NCBI GenBank assembly: GCA_944385475.1
Contig: CALWXJ010000057.1
Coordinates: forward strand, 1 to 55,058
Length of the DNA: 55,058 nucleotides
Direction: 5' to 3'
Origin: an uncultured Oscillospiraceae bacterium
Lineage (GTDB): Bacteria > Bacillota > Clostridia > Oscillospirales > Oscillospiraceae
In this document: positions 7,760 through 16,628 of the stretch, piece after piece
Layout: the number at the start of each line of letters is the position of its first letter
Numbering within the stretch: position 1 is the stretch's first letter
Position numbers and translations under genes: made by a program
The notes under the pieces: generated by a model
Database searches by the model: none
What the model saw: the letters and a program-made list of their open reading frames with translations, nothing else
Told to the model about the DNA's origin: nothing

Positions 7760-8187
7760 GGCAGCTCCACTCCTTCGATGGTGATGGCGCGCCAGTTATC
7801 CTGCTCCGGACAGCGCCCCAGGGTGACAAAGATGGTTTGGGGAGGAAGGGCGGGATCCACTTGCTCGCTCCACTCCACGGCGCAGATGCCCTCTCGGCAT
7901 AGATAGTCCTCCCATCCGATATCAAAGAGAGCGTCGGCATCTTGCAGACGGTACATATCAAAATGAAACAATGGTAGCCGGCCGCCCTCGTATTCGTTGA
8001 CGATGGTAAAGGTGGGGCTGGTGACGCGCCCAGCATAGCCCAGCCCCCGGGCCAGACCCCGGGTAAAGGCCGTTTTTCCCATGCCAAGCCCTCCCCGATA
8101 GGCCACAACGTCCCCGGGGGAGAGAACAGCGGACAGTTTGGCGCCTAAGGCCTCTGTCTCTGCTTCGCAGTGTGAGATCACCTGCAT
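7756..8187 (-). CDS. tsaE: tRNA threonylcarbamoyladenosine biosynthesis ATPase TsaE
   Basis: A 143-residue P-loop ATPase that drives the TsaB-TsaD-TsaE t6A cycle. Walker A is GGLGMGKT (residues 32-39); the segment SPTFTIVNEYEG and the FHFDMYRL motif that follow are typical of TsaE/YdiB. The gene starts after a strong GGAAAGGAGGG site and is the first of a minus-strand operon with tsaB and probably upp. Confidence 0.95.
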   Translation of the reverse strand: MQVISHCEAETEALGAKLSAVLSPGDVVAYRGGLGMGKTAFTRGLARGLGYAGRVTSPTFTIVNEYEGGRLPLFHFDMYRLQDADALFDIGWEDYLCREGICAVEWSEQVDPALPPQTIFVTLGRCPEQDNWRAITIEGVELP

Positions 8188-8222
8188 TTTCTGCCCTCCT
8201 TTCCCATGACTAAAAGCAATTT

Positions 8223-8251
8223 ATTATAGCACAGTTCCCAGCAGCTGTAAA
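8223..8251 (-). promoter_or_regulatory. Promoter of tsaE-tsaB-upp
   Basis: On the minus strand: TTTACA (8246-8251), 17-bp spacer, consensus TATAAT (8223-8228). Confidence 0.75.
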
Positions 8252-8318
8252 AGGGGTGGAGAGATTTTTTCCGGGTTTTCTCACAGGGAATCGAAAAAGA
8301 AAGTTCACATCCTGAGCG

Positions 8319-8347
8319 TTTACACCCCCTTGGGGATGTGGTATACT
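8319..8347 (+). promoter_or_regulatory. Promoter of the SEDS gene
   Basis: TTTACA, 17-bp spacer, TATACT; divergent from the tsaE promoter. Confidence 0.7.
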
Positions 8348-8405
8348 ATAAAAACAGGTTTTGGCCCATATTCCAATCAAGAAACAAAGAGAATGGAGAC
8401 CCGGC

Positions 8406-9554
8406 GTGAAACGACTGAAGGCAATGATCATCGATTTTATCCAGCAGGCCGATCTGGTGCTGCTGGGTTTGTGCTGTGCTGCCAGTATTTATGGGATTTT
8501 TATGATTTTCAGCGCCACCCGCTGGACAGAGAGCAATCGCTATGTGATGGTGCAGATGGCGGCCATGCTGCTGGGGATCTGCGTGTATATCGGGGTTTCC
8601 ATGGTGGATGTGGAGATCGTTGTAAAGTGGTGGAAATGGATCGCGGTTTTTGAGGTCCTGCTTTTTTTGCTGCTGAAGACCCCCTTTGGCATCGGGGATG
8701 AAACAGGAAATACCGCGTGGCTGAAATTTTCCTTTCTGCCGGTGAACATCGGTCCGGCAGAGGTGGTAAAGGTCCCGTTTGTGCTGCTGCTGGCAAAGCA
8801 GATCGTCTATTTAAAAGAAGAAAAGCGGGATGTGCGCTCCTTTTCCTCTGCGGTTATGGTGGCGGGCCATGCTCTGGGGTTGGCGGGGCTGTATTTCGTG
8901 ATCTCCGGGGACATGGGCAATGCCTTGATGTTCATTTTGATCTTTGTGACCATGGCCTTTGCGGCGGGGTTTGCCCTGCGGTGGTTCGTCCTGCTGCTTG
9001 GGGGCGGAGCCGCGGCGGTGACAGCTGCCTGGAACCTCGATTTGATGCCCTCGTACATGAAAGAGCGCTTTATCGTCCTGGCGGACCACAGTTATGACCC
9101 CACCGGCATCGGCTGGCAGCAGACCCGCAGCCTTTTGACCCTTGGCGGCGGGGGCCTGACAGGGCAGGGGTACCTGCAGGGGACGCAGACCCAGGCGGGG
9201 AAGGGGTCGATTCCCGCCCGGCATACGGACCTGATTTTCTCCGTCATCGGGGAGGAGTTAGGGTTTATTGGGGCACTGGTGGCCATTTTGCTGATCGCGT
9301 GCATCATCGCCCGGGTGCTGGTGGTAGCCAAGGGAGCCGCCTCTTCTTTTCACAGCTATATTTGTGTGGGCATGGCGGCCACGCTGATTTTCCAGACCAT
9401 CATCAACGTGGGGATGTGCCTTTTTGTCATGCCGGTCATCGGCCTGACACTGCCGTTTTTCAGCTATGGCGGGTCTTCCCTTGTGATGCTGTTTACCGCC
9501 ATGGGGGTCGTATCAGGGGTGAAAAAGCGATCGCCCCTGGTGCGCCTGGGATAA
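8406..9554 (+). CDS. FtsW/RodA/SpoVE-family SEDS glycan polymerase
   Basis: A 382-residue multi-pass membrane protein of the SEDS family, which polymerises lipid II into glycan strands together with a class B penicillin-binding protein. About ten helices are visible, with the conserved loop RHTDLIFSVIGEELGF and the C-terminal FFSYGGSSL. The overall look is closer to RodA (elongation) than FtsW, but no PBP2 or mre gene is adjacent to confirm this, so I give no symbol. The GTG at 8406 was chosen because GGAG lies 7 bases before it; an in-frame TTG at 8361 has no ribosome site. It has its own promoter and terminator. Confidence 0.92.
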   Translation: MKRLKAMIIDFIQQADLVLLGLCCAASIYGIFMIFSATRWTESNRYVMVQMAAMLLGICVYIGVSMVDVEIVVKWWKWIAVFEVLLFLLLKTPFGIGDETGNTAWLKFSFLPVNIGPAEVVKVPFVLLLAKQIVYLKEEKRDVRSFSSAVMVAGHALGLAGLYFVISGDMGNALMFILIFVTMAFAAGFALRWFVLLLGGGAAAVTAAWNLDLMPSYMKERFIVLADHSYDPTGIGWQQTRSLLTLGGGGLTGQGYLQGTQTQAGKGSIPARHTDLIFSVIGEELGFIGALVAILLIACIIARVLVVAKGAASSFHSYICVGMAATLIFQTIINVGMCLFVMPVIGLTLPFFSYGGSSLVMLFTAMGVVSGVKKRSPLVRLG

Positions 9555-9563
9555 GGGTTTACC

Positions 9564-9600
9564 AAAAGCGGAGATGCCTAAAAAGGCATCTCCGCTTTTA
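9564..9600 (+). terminator. Terminator after the SEDS gene
   Basis: A 15-bp stem (9564-9578 with 9585-9599), six-base loop, ending in TTTTA. A lone TATACT occurs at 9628 but has no good -35 partner for the next gene. Confidence 0.9.
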
Positions 9601-9689
9601 AAATAGGGGAAAAGAGGAGAATTTTCGTATACTTTTGCCCGCTGGGAACAGACTACGCCTGTAACCAATTCGACAGGAGGTCATAGATT

Positions 9690-10661
9690 TTGAAAAGGAA
9701 GGGCATAGAAAAAGTAGCGGCGCTGGCTCTGGCAGCCACCGTGCTCACAGGAAGCGCTTCGGCGCTGTTTGGCCTGGGCAAGGAAGAAAGCGTCGCCCCG
9801 GAGGGGGCACCCGCTGTACAGGACCTGGAGATCTTCACCTACCGGGATACGCCGGTTCAAGGGCAGCTGAAAGCTACAGATGATGGGGAGGGGGTACTGG
9901 CCTTCAATTTGGAGGAGTCCCCCAAGAAAGGAACTGTGGAGCTGGAGGGGGATCTTTTCACCTACACCCCTCAAGCGGGCGCTTCTGGCAAAGATACCTT
10001 CACCTATACGGCTGCGGATGAGGAGGGGAACCGCTCCTTGCCTGCCACTGTGACGGTGCGGATTGAGAAGACGAAGTCCGGTGTGAAGTATGCGGATACA
10101 GACGCCGCCTGCGCCACCGCCGCCCAGTATCTGGCGGAGGAGGGCATTTTTGTGGGCAGCTGCCTGGGCGGCCAGTATTTCTTTGAGCCAGACCGCCCCG
10201 TTTCCCGCAGTGAGTTTTTGGCCATGTCCATGGAGGCGGCAGGCCGCGAGGTCAGTGCCGTCACCATGACGGGATTCAGCGATGACGCCAGCATCCCCAC
10301 CTGGGCCAAGGCCTATGCCGCCGCCGGTGTGGCGGAGGGGATCGTATGGGGTAAGCCCACAGAAGACGGAGCGGCCTTCTCTGGTGAAGAGACTGTCACG
10401 CTTGGCGAGGCAGCCACAATTTTAGACCGTGTTTTGGACAGGGGCGATGTGGAGCTCTCCGTCTGGTATGAAGATCCTGCGGCGGCTGCTTCCTGGGCGG
10501 CGCAGGCGGTGGCCAACATGGAGGCGCTTGAGGTGCTGGAGGCCGGAAGCTTTGGCTCTGGAGCCATGGACCAGGCCCTTACCCGGGGGGATGCCGCTGG
10601 TATGCTGGCTGCACTTCACACTCTGACCCAAGACGAGGATAACGGCGGTTTCTTTGGATGA
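9690..10661 (+). CDS. Secreted protein with cadherin-like Ig domain and SLH repeats
   Basis: A 323-residue exported protein. Residues 1-26 form a signal peptide. Residues about 38-127 resemble the tandem cadherin-like/Big_9 fold (pattern DTPVxGxLxATD, GTVxLxGDxFTYTP, GKDTFTYTA). The rest holds about three S-layer homology repeats (roughly 131-185, 190-248, 255-310) with SLH patterns FxD, EGIFVGS, FEPDRPVSRSEF and a degenerate third copy. SLH repeats anchor proteins to pyruvylated wall polymers, so this is probably a surface protein with a very small ectodomain. The TTG start follows an excellent AGGAGG by 9 bases. Function beyond wall attachment is unknown. Confidence 0.82.
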   Translation: MKRKGIEKVAALALAATVLTGSASALFGLGKEESVAPEGAPAVQDLEIFTYRDTPVQGQLKATDDGEGVLAFNLEESPKKGTVELEGDLFTYTPQAGASGKDTFTYTAADEEGNRSLPATVTVRIEKTKSGVKYADTDAACATAAQYLAEEGIFVGSCLGGQYFFEPDRPVSRSEFLAMSMEAAGREVSAVTMTGFSDDASIPTWAKAYAAAGVAEGIVWGKPTEDGAAFSGEETVTLGEAATILDRVLDRGDVELSVWYEDPAAAASWAAQAVANMEALEVLEAGSFGSGAMDQALTRGDAAGMLAALHTLTQDEDNGGFFG

Positions 10662-10666
10662 CAAAT

Positions 10667-10706
10667 GCCCCTTCGGAACGATGGCTCCGGAGGGGCGCTT
10701 TTTCTC
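10667..10706 (+). terminator. Terminator after the SLH gene
   Basis: An 11-bp stem with one U-G pair (10667-10677 with 10686-10696) followed by GCTTTTTCT. Confidence 0.8.
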
Positions 10707-10764
10707 TGCTTTTGGGGGAAGGGCGGCTGCAGGGTCGCTTTTTGCAGTTGTATTTCGGGCGGGG

Positions 10765-10791
10765 TTGTGCTAAACTATGGAAGATTATAAT
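10765..10791 (+). promoter_or_regulatory. Possible promoter of ddl
   Basis: Consensus TATAAT (10786-10791) with a weak TTGTGC 15 bp upstream; the -35 box and spacing are poor. Confidence 0.4.
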
Positions 10792-10861
10792 AGTATCATT
10801 ATGCACACCTATCAATTTGCAAACACACAAGCGCACATAAACAGAAGGGATCGATTGAATC

Positions 10862-11914
10862 ATGAAAATCGTTGTGCTGGCCGGCGGCCTTTCCACAGAG
10901 CGGGCAGTTTCCCTTGTCTCCGGCAGCGGCATTTGCCGCGCATTGCGGCAGCGGGGACACCGGGCCATTTTGCTGGATATTTTCCTGGGAATGAAGGAGG
11001 TCCCGGCGGACCTGGAGACGCTGTTTGACGCACCGGACGGTCTGTGCCCGGATGCCAAAATCGAAATCACCGCGCCGGACATCGATGCGGTGCGCCGCAG
11101 CCGGGGGGATGACGGCAGCTGCCGCATTGGCCCCCACGTGCTGGAGATCTGCGCTGCAGCGGACATCGTATTTTTGGGCCTTCATGGCCAGGACGGGGAG
11201 GACGGCCGGATTCAAGCCACCTTCGATCTGATGGGGATCCGCTATACTGGCAGCGGATATCTCTCCTCGGGCCTTGCGATGGACAAAGCCATGGCCAAAC
11301 GCATTATGGACGCCGCCGGGATCCCCACCCCCAAGTGGGAGATCCTGCACTATCAGAAAGAAGACGTGGATCGCCTGGCGGAACAGCTCCCTATGCCCTG
11401 CGTGATCAAGACCACCACAGGAGGGTCTTCCCTGGGCGTATACCTGCCGGAGGACCGGGAGGAGCTGAAAAAAGCCCTGCTGGACGTGATGGACTTTGAC
11501 GGGCAGATCTTGATGGAAGAGAGGATTTACGGCCGGGAGTTGACGGTGGCCGTTTTGGGAGAGCGGGCTTTGCCGGCAGTGGAGATCCAGCCCTGCGGGA
11601 AGGATTTTGACTACATAGCGAAGTATCAGGCCGGCAGCAGCCGGGAGCTGTGCCCCGCACCCATCACCCCCCAGCAGCAACAGCAGGCCGGAGCCATGGC
11701 GCTGAAGCTCCACAAGGCATTGGGCCTTGCGGTCTATTCCCGGACAGATCTTTTGATGGATGAGGCAGGTCAGCTGTGGTGCCTGGAGGTCAATTCCCTG
11801 CCGGGGATGACGCCCACCAGTCTGGTGCCCCAGGAGGCTGCCGCCGTGGGCATGGACTATGGTACGCTGTGCGAGGAGATCGTGAACCTTTCCTATCCGC
11901 TGAAGAGGAGATAA
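10862..11914 (+). CDS. ddl: D-alanine--D-alanine ligase
   Basis: A 350-residue ATP-grasp enzyme that joins two D-alanines for the peptidoglycan stem. The N-terminal VVLAGGLSTERAVSL signature, the GLHGQDGEDG loop, the GGSSLGV ATP-binding loop and the C-terminal EVNSLPGMTPTSL magnesium and substrate site are all present. The omega-loop has a KY pair, as in ligases making D-Ala-D-Ala rather than the D-Ala-D-Lac enzymes. It is followed at once by murF, the enzyme that uses its product; the two stop and start codons are adjacent. A GAAGGGA site precedes the ATG. Confidence 0.95.
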   Translation: MKIVVLAGGLSTERAVSLVSGSGICRALRQRGHRAILLDIFLGMKEVPADLETLFDAPDGLCPDAKIEITAPDIDAVRRSRGDDGSCRIGPHVLEICAAADIVFLGLHGQDGEDGRIQATFDLMGIRYTGSGYLSSGLAMDKAMAKRIMDAAGIPTPKWEILHYQKEDVDRLAEQLPMPCVIKTTTGGSSLGVYLPEDREELKKALLDVMDFDGQILMEERIYGRELTVAVLGERALPAVEIQPCGKDFDYIAKYQAGSSRELCPAPITPQQQQQAGAMALKLHKALGLAVYSRTDLLMDEAGQLWCLEVNSLPGMTPTSLVPQEAAAVGMDYGTLCEEIVNLSYPLKRR

Positions 11915-13300
11915 ATGATGGAGCCAATGACGGTAAAGGAGATCGCTGCTGCCGTAAACGGCGTGTGGTGGAATCCCAGAGAAGATGCCCCCATGGTGAC
12001 AGAGGTGTGTATTGACAGCCGGCATATCCAGCCCGGTAGCCTGTTCCTCCCCTTGGCGGGGGAACGGGTGGACAGCCATGACTTCATCGATGCGGCGCTG
12101 GATGCCGGTGCGGCGGGGTGCCTGTGTGCCAGGCTGCCCCGGGACCTGCGGAGCGATAAATTTTATATCAAGGTGGCGGACACCCGCCTGGCTTTGAAGG
12201 CCTTGGCCGGAACGTACCGCAGCCGCTTTGACATTCCGGTGGTGCAGATTACCGGCAGCGTGGGAAAGACCACCACCAAAGAGATGGTGGCGGCCGTTCT
12301 TGCCACCCGGCTGCGGGTATTGAAGACCCCGGAAAACCTCAATAGTACCATTGGAACACCCCTGACGCTGCTGGGCCTGGCCCCGGAGCACCAGGCGGCG
12401 GTGATTGAAACCGGGATGAACCAGGCGGGGGAGATCGCCTACCTGGGAGAGATCGTTCAGCCCAACATCGCGGTGATCTCCAACATCGGGGATGCCCATA
12501 TTGAGCATTTGGGCAGCCGGGAGGGGATCCTCAAGGCCAAGTGCGAGATCTTCCAGCACCTCAACGCCGGCGGACTGGCCGTTCTCAATGGGGACGATCC
12601 CCTTTTGGCCACAGTGAAGGTTCCTTTCCGCACGGTATATTGCGGTATGGGAGCAAATTGCCAGGTGCGGATCACAGATGTGACAGACCGGGGCGTAGAG
12701 GGGATCACCTGCGTGGTGGCCACGGCACAGGCGGATTATCCCCTGTCCATTTCCGCACCGGGAGAGCACATGGTCTATCCCGCCGCCATTGCCGTGGCTG
12801 TTGGAGAAGAGCTGGGGCTGAGCAGAGAGGAGATCATCCAGGGGGTGGCCAACTTTACCCCCACGGGATCCCGGATGCGGGTGGTACGGCTTCGGGGCCA
12901 GCGGATGATTTTGGATGACTGCTATAATGCCAATCCCCAGTCTGTTACAGCCGCGCTGGAGGTACTGGCCAAAACAGACTGCGAGCGAAAGGTGGCCGTG
13001 CTGGGGGACATGGGGGAGCTGGGGAACCTGACGGAACAGGCCCACTACAACATTGGTGCCTTAGCGGCTATGCTGGGTATTGACCTGGTGGCCGCCATCG
13101 GTTCCAAGGCTGCCAAGATTGCGGAGGGCGCTGCGGAAAGCGGCGGGAAAGTCCTGCATTTTCCTACCAAGGAGGCCGCCATGGAGGAGCTGAAAGGGCA
13201 GCTGACCCCTGGTACTGCCATGCTGGTGAAGGCCTCCCACGCCATGGAGTTCGGCGCCATTGTCAAAGCACTGGAACAGGAATTTAGAGAAACGACATGA
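11915..13300 (+). CDS. murF: UDP-MurNAc-tripeptide--D-Ala-D-Ala ligase MurF
   Basis: A 461-residue Mur ligase that adds D-Ala-D-Ala to UDP-MurNAc-tripeptide, the last cytoplasmic step of peptidoglycan precursor synthesis. Three domains are in order: UDP-substrate domain with DSR motif (about 35), ATP domain with GSVGKTTTKEM P-loop (about 112) and ETGMNQAGEI, and a C-terminal domain with DDCYNANPQS. Two ATG codons in a row are possible starts (11915 and 11918); GAGGAG at 11905-11910 is better spaced for the second. Directly follows ddl, and its stop overlaps the next gene's start (ATGA). Confidence 0.96.
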   Translation: MMEPMTVKEIAAAVNGVWWNPREDAPMVTEVCIDSRHIQPGSLFLPLAGERVDSHDFIDAALDAGAAGCLCARLPRDLRSDKFYIKVADTRLALKALAGTYRSRFDIPVVQITGSVGKTTTKEMVAAVLATRLRVLKTPENLNSTIGTPLTLLGLAPEHQAAVIETGMNQAGEIAYLGEIVQPNIAVISNIGDAHIEHLGSREGILKAKCEIFQHLNAGGLAVLNGDDPLLATVKVPFRTVYCGMGANCQVRITDVTDRGVEGITCVVATAQADYPLSISAPGEHMVYPAAIAVAVGEELGLSREEIIQGVANFTPTGSRMRVVRLRGQRMILDDCYNANPQSVTAALEVLAKTDCERKVAVLGDMGELGNLTEQAHYNIGALAAMLGIDLVAAIGSKAAKIAEGAAESGGKVLHFPTKEAAMEELKGQLTPGTAMLVKASHAMEFGAIVKALEQEFRETT

Positions 13301-15198
13301 TCGACATTCAAGTAAACGATATCGTCAAATCCTTTGAAGTAGGGCACAATGTCCTAAACGGCATCACCTTTCAGGTGGATCAGGGGGAGCGGGTAGGCCT
13401 TCTGGGCCGTAACGGAGCGGGAAAAACCACCCTCTTCCGGATCTTGACCGGGGAACTGGAGGCGGATGAGGGGAGCGTCAGCATTCCCCATGGCCGCCGG
13501 GTAGGGCTGATTTCCCAGATCCCCGTTTATCCGGAGGGGTACACGGTGGAAAATGTGCTGCGCTCTGCCTTTTCCCGTCTGGATTATCTGCGGGAGGAGA
13601 TGCGTGCCCTGGAGCAGCGTATGGCTGCGGGAGAGAGCGATCCGGCTTTGCTCAAGCGCTATGGCGCTCTGGGGGAGAAATTTGAGGTCTTTGGCGGATA
13701 CGACATGGATGTGGCTGTCAACAAGATTGCAAACGGCCTCTCTATTTCCCAGGAGATGCGATCCCAGCTTTTTGACAGCCTCTCCGGCGGGGAGAAGACC
13801 CGGGTGAATTTGGGCCGGCTGATCCTGGAGGACACGGATATTCTGCTTTTGGACGAGCCCACCAACCACCTGGACCTCCATGCCACAGAATGGCTGGAAG
13901 AATATATCCGGGGCTTTTCCGGCACGGTGGTCACCATTTCCCACGATCGCTATTTTCTGGACCGCACGGTGACCCGGGTCATTGAGATCCTGGATGGAAA
14001 GGCGGAATTTTACAGCGGGAATTACAGCTTTTACGCCGTGGAAAAGGAGCGCCGCTACCAAGAGCGGATGAAGCAGTATCAAAAGGAACAGGCTAAGATC
14101 GCCCAGCTGGAGAAGGCAGCGGAACAATTGCGGCTGTGGGCGTTTCAGGGCATGGACAAGACCTATCGCCGGGCCATTTCCATGGAAAAGCGAATCGAGC
14201 GCATGCGCACTACCGCCCGGCCCACCAAGGCCAGGAAAATGGATGCCCGCTTTTCCACCGCTGAATTTCACGGCGATGAGGTGCTGGGGATTCGGAATGT
14301 GGCCAAATCCTACGGGGAAAAGCATCTTTTTCAGGGAATCACCCTAAAGGTGGAGGGGGGCGAGCGGATCGCCCTCATCGGGGATAATGGAACCGGAAAA
14401 TCCACCTTGATCAAAATGATCGTAGGAGAGATCTATCCCGATGACGGCCGAATCCGCACCGGCCCCCAGGTGAAGGAGGCCTATCTGCCCCAGATCGTCC
14501 ATTTTGACCATCCGGACTGGAACCTGGTGGAGAATGTGATGGCGGCCAAGCGGGGGATTTCTGCTCAGTCCGCCCGCAATCGCCTGGCCGCCTATGATTT
14601 CCAGGGGGAAGATGTGCTAAAGCCCGTCAGCGTCCTCTCTGGGGGAGAGCAAAGCCGCCTGCGGCTTTGCATGCTGATGGACGATGAGATCAACTTCCTG
14701 ATCTTGGACGAGCCCACCAACCACTTGGACATTGATTCCCGGGAGTGGATCGAAGAGGCGGTGGAGGCCTATGACGGAACGCTGCTCTTTGTCAGCCACG
14801 ACCGGTATTTCATCAACCGCTTTGCTACCCGCATCTGGGAACTGTCCGGCGGCACCGTTACAGACTATCCCATGGGTTTTGCGCAATATCGGCAGATGAA
14901 AGCGCAGGAAGAGGCAGAAAAACAAGAAGTTCCAAAACCTGTAAAGGAAAAAACGGTTACAGAACGCCCCTCCAGAGGCAACAAGGTGCAGCAGGCGGCC
15001 CGCCGGCAGCTGACCATCTGCGAGCGGGACATTGCCAAGGCAGAGGCACAGCTTACAGACTTGGACGCGGAGATGGAGGCAGCTGCCTGCGATTATGAAA
15101 AGCTGCAGCAGCTCAGCGCCCAGCGGGAAAGCGCACAGAGGGATCTGGATGCGCTGTATGAGCGATGGGAAGCACTCAGCCTGGAGGCGGGGGAGTAA
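13297..15198 (+). CDS. ABC-F family ATPase (Uup/YdiF-like)
   Basis: A 633-residue soluble protein with two ABC ATPase domains and no membrane segments, typical of ABC-F proteins that bind the ribosomal E site and relieve stalled or damaged translation. Walker A motifs are GRNGAGKT (first) and GDNGTGKS (second), signatures LSGGEKTR and LSGGEQSR, and both Walker B regions read LLDEPTNHLD or LILDEPTNHLD. A charged linker joins the domains (about 235-320, the P-site tRNA interaction motif region) and a C-terminal coiled coil (about 560-630) resembles that of Uup. Translation is coupled to murF by a 4-base overlap. It could instead be a resistance-type ABC-F, but core-gene context argues for housekeeping. 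Confidence 0.92.
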   Translation: MIDIQVNDIVKSFEVGHNVLNGITFQVDQGERVGLLGRNGAGKTTLFRILTGELEADEGSVSIPHGRRVGLISQIPVYPEGYTVENVLRSAFSRLDYLREEMRALEQRMAAGESDPALLKRYGALGEKFEVFGGYDMDVAVNKIANGLSISQEMRSQLFDSLSGGEKTRVNLGRLILEDTDILLLDEPTNHLDLHATEWLEEYIRGFSGTVVTISHDRYFLDRTVTRVIEILDGKAEFYSGNYSFYAVEKERRYQERMKQYQKEQAKIAQLEKAAEQLRLWAFQGMDKTYRRAISMEKRIERMRTTARPTKARKMDARFSTAEFHGDEVLGIRNVAKSYGEKHLFQGITLKVEGGERIALIGDNGTGKSTLIKMIVGEIYPDDGRIRTGPQVKEAYLPQIVHFDHPDWNLVENVMAAKRGISAQSARNRLAAYDFQGEDVLKPVSVLSGGEQSRLRLCMLMDDEINFLILDEPTNHLDIDSREWIEEAVEAYDGTLLFVSHDRYFINRFATRIWELSGGTVTDYPMGFAQYRQMKAQEEAEKQEVPKPVKEKTVTERPSRGNKVQQAARRQLTICERDIAKAEAQLTDLDAEMEAAACDYEKLQQLSAQRESAQRDLDALYERWEALSLEAGE

Positions 15199-15240
15199 GG
15201 GAAAACTACTTTACCGCAAAGAAAAACAAGGAAAATTTGA

Positions 15241-16071
15241 ATGAAATATGTTGTGAGAAGAAGACACGCCCCGCATTACTGCCGCCCCTGGAGACGGTGG
15301 AGATGCTATGACGGCAATCGCAGCAGAGGGCAGAGGATCAGCAGGATCCTCTGGTGTCTGGCGGTAGTTTTTTTGGCTATTTCCGTCTTGTACCTGACGG
15401 TTGTGCCGGGGGTCCGATTTTCCGGATATCTCTCAGCTGCGGCGGCAGGGGTATGCGCTTTTGCGGCATGGCTGCGGCGATTCGGTTCCGTCCTTGCCTG
15501 GCGGATCTTCTGCGGTTTCGTATCTCTGGGGGTCTTGTGCTTTTTTGCCGCAGAGGCAGCAGTGCTGGCGGGGGAGAGAACAGATCCCGGTCAGAGGGCG
15601 GATGCGGTGATCGTCCTGGGAGCAGGCGTTTATGGAACTGAGCCCTCTCCCGTTCTGCAAAGCCGTATCGAGGCGGCAGCGGACTACCTGCAGGCGCATC
15701 CGGACCTTGTGGCGGTCCTCTCCGGCGGGCAGGGCCCTGGGGAAGATCTTACAGAGGCGGAGGTTATGCGGCAGGGGCTGGTGGAGCTTGGCATCGACGA
15801 AAGCCGCCTGCGGATGGAGGAACAGTCTACCTCCACGGCGGAGAACTTCACTTTTTCCAAGGCGCTTTTGGAAGAGGACGGCATCAAGGCGGACAAGGCC
15901 TGCATCGCCGTGGTCACCAATGAGTTTCACTGCTTCCGGGCGGGAATGCTGGCCCGGAGAGCGGGTCTCAACGTCTTTGGCGTACCGGCAAGGACGCCCC
16001 ATTGGTGGCTGGGGGTCAATTATCACATCCGGGAGGCCTTTGCGGTGATGAAGACCCTGGTTTTGGGATAA
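15241..16071 (+). CDS. YdcF/ElyC-family (DUF218) membrane-anchored protein
   Basis: A 276-residue protein. The first 38 residues are strikingly basic (many Arg, with several Trp and His), followed by about three hydrophobic helices (roughly 38-57, 60-78, 83-108) and a DUF218 domain (about 117-270) with ADAVIVLGAGV, VLSGGQG, EAEVM, STSTAENFTFSK and VTNEFHCFRA motifs. DUF218 proteins such as SanA and ElyC affect envelope integrity and lipid-carrier recycling; the chemistry is not settled. The ribosome site (AAGGAAAA) is weak. Its place after ddl-murF agrees with an envelope role. Confidence 0.85.
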   Translation: MKYVVRRRHAPHYCRPWRRWRCYDGNRSRGQRISRILWCLAVVFLAISVLYLTVVPGVRFSGYLSAAAAGVCAFAAWLRRFGSVLAWRIFCGFVSLGVLCFFAAEAAVLAGERTDPGQRADAVIVLGAGVYGTEPSPVLQSRIEAAADYLQAHPDLVAVLSGGQGPGEDLTEAEVMRQGLVELGIDESRLRMEEQSTSTAENFTFSKALLEEDGIKADKACIAVVTNEFHCFRAGMLARRAGLNVFGVPARTPHWWLGVNYHIREAFAVMKTLVLG

Positions 16072-16096
16072 AATGCACAGCAGGAGGAGAAGCCAT

Positions 16097-16588
16097 ATGC
16101 ATGATGTGTTATGTATGTATTACTCCCGAACGGGCAATACAAAACAGGTTATGGAAGAAATCGCCCAGGCCCTGGACGCGGAGATCGTGGAACTGCGGGA
16201 TGGTGTGCCCCGCTCCGGCTGGCGGGGCTGGCTGCGCTGTGGGATGGACGCCATGCGCAAAAGCTGCGCTCCGGTGCTTCCCTTTGAGACGCAGCGCCGC
16301 CTTGAAAATTACTCCCTGGTGATCCTGGGCACGCCGGTGTGGGCCGGGCGCTGCAGCAGCATTGTCCGCAGCTTCCTGCAGCAGCGGGGCGGCAAATTGA
16401 AAAATGTGGCGTATGTCATCACCCGGGGCAGCGAAGACCGCTGTGAGGAGGTCTACGAACAGATGGACCGCTATGTGCCCAATGGCCACCGCTTTGCCGG
16501 CTCATTGCGGGTGGGCTCGGTGGGCCATGCATTTTGGCAGGAGGAGTTTTTGCGCCAGGCCAGGGAATTTTTGGAACAGGAGCAGTAG
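16097..16588 (+). CDS. Flavodoxin-like protein
   Basis: A 163-residue flavodoxin-fold protein likely to bind FMN and carry electrons or reduce a small substrate. The phosphate-binding loop YYSRTGNTKQV is near the N-terminus, and LVILGTPVWAGRCSS with a later VITRG segment forms the isoalloxazine side. The start at 16097 was chosen because AGGAGGAGA lies 6 bases before it; an upstream in-frame ATG at 16073 precedes that ribosome site. Partner proteins cannot be deduced. Confidence 0.85.
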   Translation: MHDVLCMYYSRTGNTKQVMEEIAQALDAEIVELRDGVPRSGWRGWLRCGMDAMRKSCAPVLPFETQRRLENYSLVILGTPVWAGRCSSIVRSFLQQRGGKLKNVAYVITRGSEDRCEEVYEQMDRYVPNGHRFAGSLRVGSVGHAFWQEEFLRQAREFLEQEQ

Positions 16589-16628
16589 GTAACTCCTTTT
16601 TTCCACTGATGGAAGAGAGGGGACGAAT

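Noticed and set aside
10799-13045. Long open frame (748 codons) on the minus strand opposite ddl and murF
   Set aside because: Antisense shadow of two well-conserved genes in GC-rich DNA; the sequence is low-complexity His/Gly/Gln-rich and has no domain.
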